This document shows positions 28,901 through 40,900 of a stretch of 64,000 nucleotides of DNA, piece by piece; the stretch's first letter is position 1, and the number at the start of each line of letters is the position of its first letter. The stretch is from NCBI RefSeq assembly GCF_004798865.1, contig NW_025335409.1, positions 14,950,421 through 15,014,420 of the forward strand, given 5' to 3'. The stretch is from Varanus komodoensis. Taxonomy: Eukaryota; Chordata; Lepidosauria; Squamata; Varanidae. The position numbers were made by a program, and so were the translations under genes. The notes under the pieces are model-generated. The model was not told the DNA's origin, did not search any database, and was given only the letters and a program-made list of their open reading frames with translations.

Positions 28901-31900
28901 CAGAGCTTTACTGTCTTTTCAAACAAAAATCTACCCTTGATTGCCCTCCAAAATTTCTTGGAAAGGGGAGACATTCTGGGGCTGCCATTGGGACTTCAAA
29001 TCCTTGTCAATCCACAGCAAATCACTCATGCAACTATCAGTAGAATTATACCCCTTCTGCACATTGCCAGGTTTTGCTTGACACAAAGCAAAACCCTGCA
29101 AAAGTGCTTTGAAAACACAGGAGTGAAACTAGGGGGGGATGTAATTGTCTAAAGCACCCATAAAAAACAGTGAGCAAGGAACAGTGAACATGCTTGTGCA
29201 CATACACAAGGTCTAATCTAGAAAAGCTCATAAAAGGAAACTAGGAACAGAGCTGACAAGAGAATGGAGGGCACATTCTGAAGGGATGAGAAAATTCATA
29301 ATTTTGGAGCTAACTTTCAATCTGCAGGCCATGGATTGGAAGAGGAAGCATTCAGTCTATACTAAATTCTTTGAGATGTGCTATAATTCTTCAACAGTTG
29401 AAGGCTATGCAGCATGGGGTAGACCTCAAAATAGACTGGTTAGGACTGCACTTGCTCAGTGGCTCTGGAACGCTGAATGGCTGTTGGAGCATGAAAAAAA
29501 GAATACCAGGAAGGGGTATGTGTTGGAAAGGAGTCGTTTGGAAGAGGAAAAAAATTCTAAATGGAAGTACATCACACTGCAACAAATTGTAGTGTTGCAA
29601 TGCTTATAGAAGTATGCTTTTTATATTCCTGTATTCTTGGTTAAATCTCTCCCTTTCTCTCTCACACTGTTCTTAGCAAGTGACACATTATTGCATTCAT
29701 CCACTGAAGAGGCTATTCAAGTTAGAGACTACTTACTGAATTATATCTAGATCATTACAGCAGTTTTCCACTCTTAACCAGCTATCCATATGTGAATTAA
29801 TTTTAGGAATATTTCTGGACAGCTGGGTTTTCACCTCCAAGTCTTCTTAAAGAATGAGAGGACGTGTGCCTTACCATCCCAGGGTCATGGAAAACATCAC
29901 CCCGTAGATTTTGCCCAGGACCACAGGAGCTGGCGTGACCATGACAAAAGCAGCTTCCACGAACAACCATTTCGTAAAGTGCATAGTAGTATTTTTCCAG
30001 AGGGTCATGTTGCTTTTGGCCAAGTAAAGTGTCACCAAGTGTGTGAAGCTTTGTGAAGTTTATTCTCAGATTTGTAAAAGTAATTAGCTCTATAATTAGG
30101 AATAATAAGTCAGTTAATAAGTTAATTTCATGTAATCATATGAAGCTACCCTATAAACCCAAGACAGACTGCTGGTCTCCACTTGCCTTGGATTATCTAC
30201 CCCTACTGGGAATGGCTCTCCAGAGACTTCCTCAGCTCTTAAACCCAAGACCCTTGAAAAAAATCTGGATATGCTACAGACAAAATTTAGGACCTTCTGC
30301 AAGCACACTACTCTGCCACTGAGTTCTATCCTTGCTAAAGGCATGCGAAGAATCCAAATTATCCATACCTTGGATGTATGGGACATAGGGATTTTCTATT
30401 TCAAAGCTGGGATCCAGAGCTTTGAAAACAACCTGTAGAAATGGAAAGTAATATGTATAATTTTAAGCCCATGAAAGTAAAGCACTTATGCGAAAAATAC
30501 AACACAGGCTCAACTGAAGACTGCACCATTAAGATTGCGAGAGCAACACCATGGTCCCAGGATGGGGGTCCCAGGGTCATCGGAATATTATTCTTAATAC
30601 TACTGCTGCTACTACATTTATTTTCCACCTTTTTTTCCTGTGAGGAAGCCAAAACAGGTTACATAGTCCCTGACTCCATTTTACCCTCAAAACAACAACC
30701 CTGTAAGGTAGGTTGGGCTGAGAATGAGTGACTGACCCAAAGAGATCCAGTAAGCTTCATAGTCAACCAAGGACTAGAGGCCGAATCTCCCAGGCCCCTA
30801 ATCCAATCCTCCACCCTCAGACTTACACTGTAGACCGGCCATCCCCAACCTGGTGGCTTTCAGAGGCATTCAAACCACAACTCCCAGAATTCCCATCAAA
30901 CAGGGCCATTAACTGGGCATTCTGGGTGTTGCAGTCCAAACAGGTCTGGAAGGTGCAAGGTTGGGGAAGGCTGCTGTAAACTGTGCTCCAACCCTGGAGT
31001 GGGAAACCTGTGCACAGCTGCCTTCCCATGGCACCTCCAGCAGAAGTCTCCCCAGCAGCTGTCTGTCTGAGGTTGGGACTCAGCCTTCAGGGAGTTGGGG
31101 AGGGGAATGTCAGGGATATGCCAAGTGAGGGTGGGCAAGATGGGAAAGGCCAAAGAACTTGCAAATCCACAGACTCCACCCAGCACCAACCCAACATGGG
31201 GGAACAAACACACCAGTGCAGTAAATGGTCTGCGTACATTCCCAATGGGAGGGGTGTCATCCTCTTTGCACAGAAAACCCGTGGAGGTGTATGGAAAATA
31301 CAAAACGAGAGAGGGCTCTGAATTCCCTTGCAGGGGAAAGCCTGGCAGGGCTTAGGATAAATTGGAATCTCTGATATTCTCACCTCATCTCACATGCTGG
31401 TCCTCTACCAGCTCCACTGGCTTCCAGTTGAAGTCCGGGCCCAATTCAAGGTGCTGGTTTTGACCTATGAAGCCCTAAATGGCTTGGGACCAGAATACCT
31501 GAAGGAATGTCTCCTTCCTTATATGCCCTCACGCCCCTTAAGATCTGTGGGAGAAGCCCTGCTCCAGGAACCCTCCCTAAGAGAGGTAAAAAGGTCATCA
31601 ACTTGGAGTAGGGCCTTCTCTGCTGTGGCGCCCAGACTCTGGAATGTACTTCCCAGAGAGGTACGCCTGACGCCAAGTTTATACTCTTTTCGGCGCCAGG
31701 CCAAAACCTTAAAATCTAATAACTTTTAAGTTCAGTCGCTCTGTTTGTTTTGTAATTTATTGTTTTGTTCTGTTTTATTATTTATTGAAATTGTTGTTTT
31801 AATTGTTTTTAAATATTGTAAGCCATCCTGAGATATTGTATAATAGGACAGCATACAAAAGCTGTTAATAAATAAATACATACATACATACATACATACA

Positions 31901-34900
31901 TACATACCTACATACTGGAGCACCGCAATTGTGATCTAAGGATTGCTCCCCAAAGCTGCAGTCCTATACCCCCTTGCCTGTGGGAAAGCAACACCGAACC
32001 CAATGGGACTAATGTCCAAGTTGATTGCATTGAAAGTGCACTCATTATTAAAATGACAGTTGTGAGATGAAATGTACTTGAATAACATGCATACCTCCCC
32101 TTCAGTTGAGGGTTCAATATCCGAATACCTGGAATCACAAATAAGATCTCCTACTGATCTGGCTGGACCTGAAGGAATGGCCGGAAAAGATGCAGCACAA
32201 TCTTGTGCGAAATACTGGAATACTTTCCAGGTTTGGCCATAATCTGTGGAGCGCTCCACCAGCATTGCTGCAGGTCGAAATGTCTGTAATAGACACAACT
32301 TCAGATCACCCCCAGCTTAGAGCCTATTGTCACAACCAGTTGTCGGTCTCTGGAAGAAAAACCTGCCTCTTAGTTCCCAGATGTTTTCTACTTGTCCTGG
32401 TGTTACAGCTGTGGACAGGATGCAGCTTTTGGTATGCCACTATAAATGTTGTATTGCTTTGTAATAGCATGCAAAATATTAAATTCATTGACTAGCACTG
32501 GATGCCAATCACAAGCTTGGACATGGGTGGAACTCAACACGTGCAATGTTTTCTCCATGTTCACATTGTTGCACAATGATGCTTTTACTGACAAACCTTC
32601 CTAGAATAAAGGTCTAAGACTTGACGTCCAGTATCTAACTGCCTATCTCATTGACGTTTTCTACTCAAACCTATTCATCTGTATCTACTTTTGGTTTTGC
32701 AGAACTAACATCCAAGCTTTCCACAAGTCTTTCCTTTCCTGCCTTTTCAATATTTAGCTCCTAGGTGGGACAGAACAGCACAAATACACAAGAGAAAATG
32801 TGGTTTCATTTACATTCACAATTAAATGCCACATTTTCCCTGCTCTAAAAAGTGGCTGAAAGTGTTGTTTACAAATAGATAAACAACTGAAGGGTCATAA
32901 TATAATCTAAAAAATATAGAAACAATCATGGCTTGAATGTCAAGTTCCTTTTGTAGAAAAGCCCATTGCATCTAACCCTTCTGTCTGCTGGTTTAACAAA
33001 TGGGATTTTCCCATCAGATTTGTATCCTACCTCATCTTTCAAAAGTATTTAGGCCAGCATACATAAAGTCTATCATCATATTCTTATAACTACTTTTTGA
33101 GATAGAATAGGGTTGGAAATACTAATTGTCCCGAAATTACATGGATTTTATGGATGGGTGAAGATTTGAACCTAAGTCTACTATTCTATCCACGATATGA
33201 AGCAGCTAATATAAAGCCACATAGTTACGGAAGTTTTAGGATGCATTTCCAGATTCTTGATTCTGCAAAGGTGCTTTCAGCATGGTAACACATGCATTCT
33301 TGTTCAGCCTTTTAGGACTAACCCAGAAGCATGGGAAACTTCCCCGAAACTGAACAGAGCCTTTTCCCTGGGCAGTCCAGTTCTGATACTCACAAGTCAG
33401 CCACACAGCTGATACAACCATTTCTGTTTTTGCATTATAGCTTGATCAATGGAGGCTAAAGTTATCATGCTACTGGTCCACATGGGATGTATACTCTAGG
33501 CCAGTTCACATGTAATGAGAAGTGACCATGGGTGGACTTTCTAGTTTTGGCACTGGTCACCACTTTGAAAATTCAAGATGTGGTGGAGGTGTGCTACAGC
33601 TTGTTGTTACATGTGAACCCAGTGAAGGTAGGTTAACAAGCCACTCGCAACCCTGAAAGAGGCCACAAGTACTGGGTGGCTTGTTGACCACCCACCACAA
33701 CAGATCCTTGCCAGGTTTGCATGTAATGACAAGCTGTAGTGTGACCCTGTTCCAATGCATTTATTAAGAAGTTGTGCTACTGTTCATTTTTCAACACTAA
33801 ACACCAACAGTACGAAAGCATGTTGAAACAGATCCATGTAGTAACACTCACATTTATTCATGAAATGCATAATATTTTGGTAAATCTTAGCTGCTTCCTG
33901 TCTGTCTAAAATCTAAATTGCTAACTGTAAATTGCTGAACAAACAATTTGAGAAACATAAAAGCCAAGATTAAATTAAAACTGTTATACTGCAAAGCAAC
34001 TTAAACAGCACATCATTATGTAAATATATGCAGAGTACCTTAAAAGTTAAGATAAGATGGCTGAACTGAAACACATTTTCCAAGTCCAGCCTTATGCTCA
34101 CGTGGTCAACACCTAGAAAAGCCAATGAACAAGTTTTGCAATTAATTGCTTCTGTCTGATGAGTAAAATGTACAGCAAACTGCATGTGCAGAACTAGATA
34201 CTTCAAGAGATTTTTCCCACCTTCTAGATGGAAAATTCTAGGGACTTAATTTCATGTGGGACAGCAAACACCTTCACACCACTCTGTGTAGGATTAGAAC
34301 CAGTGTAACAGAGTGCCCTCTGCTCCATCTGCTGAGCTTAAAACCTGTACATTTCCCTTGCAACAACAGAAGGCAACAGAAAGGCATAGAGCAAGGAAGT
34401 CTTGCTTTATGGATGGCAGTACAAGCTGACATTTGAACAGAGGGCACAATCAAATAAAAACCGGGGTGAAGAATTAATGTCAATGGAAAAACTCCTCACC
34501 ATTTTCAGACTGCCACCATTTCTTCCGATCTGTCTCAAAACTTGTGATAACATTTTCAATCAAGTGACTGTCGGCCTGGAAAACTGGATGATACGGATCT
34601 CGGGAATCACAGGTGAAACACTTCTGCTCATCCTAGGGGGAAAAACAACAGAATATGCAAGACAAATATGATGCCCCGATCTTTTCTGTGATCATATGAG
34701 AGTTTCAGGACAGTGCTTCTCTTTTTTGTAGAGGTGCGTGTTTCAGTTTGCATCTTTTTGTTGAAAACCCTGAATTTTACACACCAAAGGATCTGAATTC
34801 AGTGAAGTGGCCTTCCTCTAAAGAGCATGTGGACTTCTTCCCCCTATTTTATCCTCCCCACAACCTTGTGGAGTATGTTAGGCACGTGGAGACTGCACGA

Positions 34901-37900
34901 GTAGGTGTAATTCATCCAAAGTAAGCCAGGAGACTTTTCTATCTATCTAGGGGACTTAACTGTCACACATTAAGAATATATTGTATTATATTTATTTCAG
35001 ACTGGTTTATTCCTATAAACTGTACCTATAAATAAATTTATATTTGTGTGTGATATGAATAACATGGTAATGTTGTTCATGCAAACCAAAACTGAAATAC
35101 TTCTAAACTATATTCTGAGGCTATATTGATTTCATAGAATCAAAGAATCACAGAGTATTTATTTATCATATGGCACATTCACATCACACTTCAATAAAAA
35201 ATACAGACATAAAAACATGACATACAAAATATAAGATCCAAAACATCATAAACGTTCATGTTCATAACATTTCTTAAATCATACATGTTCCCTGAGAAGC
35301 CTTGAAAGTATGGCAGCCAGTTAATTCTACTGATCTCCTTGTTATATATCACATTCATGAAATCATAGAGCATTAGAGTTGGAAGGGGCCATGAAGACCA
35401 TCGGGTCCAACATCCTGCTGTTGCAGGACACCAATTTCCACCATCCCACTCTAATGCTAATGCAGTTTCTTTTTTTAATGTCTCTAGTGTGAGAAAGTCC
35501 ATGACCTCTCTAGGAAGCTGGTTCCACTGTCAGATTGCTCTGACAGTGAGGAAACTTTTCCTGATACCTACTATGAATCTGGGTTGTAGACACTAGGAGC
35601 GGAATCCTATTTCAGTGTAATAGGATGCAATCATTAGTACATCCAGGTCAACATAAAGCTGTAATCTCATGCACACATGCTTGGAAGTGAGTTCCACTTT
35701 TGGCATTTACTTTTGAGTAAATATGCATCTGGTAAGGCTACAAATCGGAACTACCCCAGTCAAGATCTCCCTTTGACAGCCAGTTCTAACTTCTTTACAA
35801 AAAAGCAACTCCTTTGCAGCATTTGAATATAGTTTGCTTAAAAGATTAAATGACACAATCCTGTGCATGTTTAGACTCCCACCATGCCCCAGCCAGCATT
35901 AAATTCTTCATTGTTCAAGCTAGAGAACTATGGAAAAGTCTTAAGGACAGCCTGTTCTTCTTGCTCTCTCCCTTTTTCTGAAAGAGTGAAAAGTTTAAAG
36001 TGGTGACAAATGATTGAGTGTAGAGCTAGGGAGCAGCTTGCCTGAAGGTCAGGCAGGATTTAGAGCAAAAATTCCTTTATGACAAATTAAAAGCATTTTG
36101 TGAATGATGAGTGGAATGCAGTGCTATTTAAATATATGGATTATTTAGAGATGAAGGAGTGAAAGCCTGTTTAACAAGTGTATTAAATGCTTCTTAGATA
36201 ATTGTTTTGATCTTGCAAGCACCTAATAGTAATTCCAGATTCATGAGTGTGCTTCTGATTTGATCTTTGCTATGTTTGTTCTGGCTGAATATTCCCTGGC
36301 ACCTAAGTAAAAGGAAAATCCTTTGATCAAATTGGCTTCTCTGCAGAGACTATAGATACTGGTGCATATAATCCATGGGTTGCATATAATCAGTGCACTC
36401 AACCTATCTAAGAGATATATGGGCTTTTGGACTTGGTTTCAACTGAAGTAAAGAAGCTTCATACAAGTGGGATTCATATACCCAATAAACAATACCACAT
36501 TGTTTCTATGGCATGCAATTTTTTGGACAAGCTTACTGGTCAAAAAACTTTCTGATCACTTGATTAGCTGGGCAGGGTAGTTTCCATACTCCCTGCTCCA
36601 TCCTCCTGGCCTCACGATGCATCCCAACAGTCTCATGAGTGAAATCTCCACTCTTCCCTATTCTTGTCAAGGAACTACAGTAGTCTCCACCTGATTGGTT
36701 CTCTGTGGTGCTGGGGCAGGTTCGCCCTTTCCTCCAAGTGCACCTGCATGACTGTGGCACTTCACAGTCACTCCAGCCCTCACAGAAATTTTTATTAAAT
36801 GGACATAAATAGTTTTTCCATGATTCCCCCTTCTCTTTCCATATATTTTTGTGCTGACTCTGTTTCAAAAAATAAACAGGAAGATGGACATATCACTTGA
36901 CCAATGGGAATCAAGTAAGCAATGATGTGTCTGTTACTAGGAAGCTGAGCTCAATAGGGATTGAAGGCTAGAAGTGGCCATTCACCCAGCCACTCATGCT
37001 AGGGAATTCTATGGTGCTTCCATACCAACAGTGGTAAAAGTCTAGAGAAGTCATGGTGAAGTGTAAAGTAACCGTTGAGTCTGTCCTTGTTTTGGAAAAC
37101 TAATCTGACCATGCAAGAACTCTGAAGTTGGGTCCAGATGATACAACATATGTAAGCATAAAAATATATGGAGAGAGAAGGGGGAAGTTCACACTCATCC
37201 AGTGCAGAAAAAGAAGTGGGACAGAGGCAATCCTCACCTCCCTGCTCCTTCTGCTCAGCATTTTTATGCTTTTTGGTCATCCAGGAACAGCATTTCAAAG
37301 GGGGACGGAAGGAAGCTGGAGCAGCTTCAGGACACTTTTTTTCCCTGTAGGCCCACTGGGTGTTGTTTTTCTCTCTCTAAACTTGCATAATCCAACTTAC
37401 TGTCTTGGATTGGTTTTTCCCTGTTAATGATGGATTTTGATTCACATTAAGTCCTTCCACAACTGGAAGTGCTCCTTTCATTTATGGAAGGGACTTTGTT
37501 CTAGCAGAAACTCATGTTGCAGCAATGAGTGGGGGAGGTGATGTGGGGTAATTTCCCCTTCTTCTCATGCCCCCCTTTGCATCCTGTGAAAAGCTGCCCT
37601 AGAGGCTCAGGGGACCTCTGGAGCAGCATTGGGAGAGGAAGGCGGACTATCCTCCCACATGCACGCACTTCTAACAAAGTCCAATGAAGGATGTTCTGGT
37701 TCTCATTCACTGTGTAAAATAATAGTACTTCAGGGCTGCTCTGAACCTACTGCCAATCAATTTCATTGTGTGACCCTAAGATCTACAAGTTTGAGGGTGA
37801 GAAAAATAATGCAGAATTGGGTTGGCACAATTAATGGATCATTGGAAGGCTCAGGATATCAAAAAGGCCATGCATTACTCTTTTATAAATAATTTATCTA

Positions 37901-40900
37901 TCTCTGCACCCCTTACTTTTAGAGTATTAAAGTACTAATACCTTGCCTGGACAGAGATACTTCTTGTGGGCCACTATGTTTCCTGGACATTACACTTGGT
38001 GTTTGGGAAACAAAATTAAGTACCACTTTGCAGCAATGACTCTGAGCGTGTGCATCCCAGAGGAATCACATATCAGTTTTCAGTGCTATTTTTATACCTG
38101 TAAGCAATGCCAAATGAGCATCTGTGAAGGGTGGAACCTCCATGTGTGTAGAGACATGCATAACCTGGCGCTGCCCACTTCTCGGCTGGGCAATGTGTTA
38201 AAAGACTTTCTGTGGCATTGACAAGCATGTGCTTGCCTGCTTAGCAAAGTTTGCTAGGCTTCCTTTGTCCTTGAGAAACTTACAAATGCTCTCAAAACGG
38301 ATTTCCCCACTTGCTTCTTTCAACCCGTGCTAAATGAACAACAGAACCGAGAGCTTTAGTGGAATCATTATACATTTCTAACATCCCGGTTCAGGGGCTT
38401 GATTACAACTGCAATTTTGGTACTGCATGTGGATTATTCCTTTCTATTGGAGTGAAGTGGAGATACAAGCCATTTTTACCTGCATTGAGATGCCTTGCAC
38501 ATGACATTCCCCAAATTTAACCTCTCACTGTTTGTGCCTTTATATCCCAGATTTCTTCAAACCAGTTTTATATGCTGCTTCCATACATGGTATTTTTTTT
38601 TCCAAGGCACATATTCCAGAATGTGCTAAACTTGCAATAGTGCTTGGTTGGGGGAGAGGAGTGATTTCAGTGGGCTGGAAGGGAGTGGACTACAAGAAGT
38701 GGTTTCCTATCAGGCTTTCATCATTTATGTTCTGGTATTTGCTAATGTGGAGCTGTGGATCTGAATAGCACAAACCTCTCACATTGTTTCAAGTGCTGGG
38801 TAAGAAAAGCTGCTCCTGGCTGAGCTCTGCAAACTCAGTCTCAAGGGAAGCTCAGTCGGCTTTCTGTTACTTTCCTGACTCCCTTTGTCATTCCGTACCC
38901 CCATCCTTTCTCCTGCTCTCTGGCTTGCCCAGAGAACTCAGTAAATTCAGTGCTGCTTTCCTGTTCCCCTCCTCTAACTTTTGAAAAAATACAGTGTGGA
39001 TTGTCTTCGAATATTGCCTTTGTCCTCTTGTCTTAAGGAACTGGCTGAAAACCCATCAATATGCTGTCTATTTAGAAGTAAAATCACATTTCTTCAATGG
39101 TGCTTTCACATTGGATGCATTCACACAATATGAGAAACAACCCTGAAGTTACCGTGGTTCGCAAGTTTGTTTGTTTGTTTACCATTATCTACCTGATTTT
39201 CACATTATTGTAGTTCCCATCCTTAATACTCAGTCCTCCCAGTACTCACATGTATCCCATCACCCACTGTGCCTGAAATTTACTCCCAATGTGCATTGCT
39301 GCCTGCATATGTTGCCTTTCTCTTTCTCATTGATCCACACACAGAGACTGATTCCTGCAGTTTCTGCTCTTTCCAGGGACTCTGCGATAGTTGCTTACCA
39401 GACCATGGAAACCATGATCCTGGGTTCAGAGAACTCAACAGGCCATGGTGGTATGGAGAAACCACAGAACAAACAATTGTTTTGTACTGTAGTTTCTGAA
39501 GACATAAGTTGCCATGGTGAAATACCACAACTGGGTTCAGATATCATGGCAGACTGACAATGGTAAAATCCACCAGAGCTTGTTGCATTATCTGATAAAC
39601 CAGCCATTGTCCTTAGTGGCATTTACTCTTAGAAAAGTCAGCCTGGGGTGGGACTTCCCTTGGTTTCTGGAACTGGAAGGGGATAGAGGTAAAGATCCTG
39701 CTAGCTTCTCCCCATGGGAGTCGGGAGGACAGCAGTAAGCAGCACCTCACCCACCTTCCTGGCAGGTGGAGTTACAAATGAAAACAAACTCACCTCCAGG
39801 TAGCCAATAATGCAGTATTTCTGAGGGCCAAACAACCCACATGTTGATGAAGCAGTTAGCTGTGCACTGCGACCCACCAGCAGGTCTCCAAGAGCTGGAT
39901 GACATGATCCACCATTACAGTGATTCTGGCCACACAGGAAGTCCGTCAATAGTACTGTCCACAAAGGAAACAGAAGAAATGTAGTTTGGCGTGTGAGGTG
40001 GTATTTAACATGTTCGTGGCTGGGGAACCCAGAAGATGGTTGCGAGTGATATACCATTTGCAATGGTTCTGCTCTTAGCCATCAAAGGACTTGTGTGCAG
40101 TTTGTGATAAACTACCCTCCAAGCAGTACATTTTAGGAATTAGAAATTTACACAGCTAATGAAAATTGCTCCACATGGCTTAGAAATAGCTTTCCCCAAC
40201 CTGGTGCAAAACAGAGATCCCTTCCATGCCAAATTATGATGACTTGGAACATCATCATATGATGAATTGGACTCCAACATATCTGGTATACACCAAGTTG
40301 GGGAAGACAGACTTAGAAATTCAATGAAAACAATAGGGAAGCAACAACTTCTTAATGCTTTTCAAATAATTGGTTCTCACTCCATGCTATTACTGGTGGA
40401 ATAAAATAAAGCTATTCATATTGGGAGTTAATAATTGTAAAATAAAGAAATTGCAGATTATGGTACAAGTAAAAACTTTGGTCTATCTCCTGATGTCACC
40501 TAGTTTGTAGAAGGCTTGGTTTGGGGTGGGGGTTATCTGGGCATCCTGGTATAGATAGTTGCTCATAAGCTGCTGGTGAATGCCATGAAACAAATGTAGG
40601 TAATATACTCATTACCTAAATTCATTGTAACAAGGTAGGCAGCGGGTAGAGCTCCAGCTGTTTTGTACTTTAGCTCCTAGAAGCCTCTGCTAGCATGGTC
40701 TATGGTAAGACATGCTGGGAGCTTAAGCCCAAAATATCTGAAAATCTATCCTCTACTCCCTGCTGCATTCTAAAGTCACTAAGAAGGAGACATCCAAGAA
40801 ATATGTAACCCTACTGTGGCTCTCTGGCTTCTGAAGTTTCTAGATAACTCCTGTTGTTCAATCACTGCTCACGTTCATACGTGCCCTCCTGCTCCTTGAG

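Noticed and set aside
39171-39557. A 128-codon plus-strand open frame in LAMB4 intron 2
   Set aside because: It overlaps repetitive-looking sequence with CTGGGTTCAGA and CCATGGT motifs and has no family likeness.
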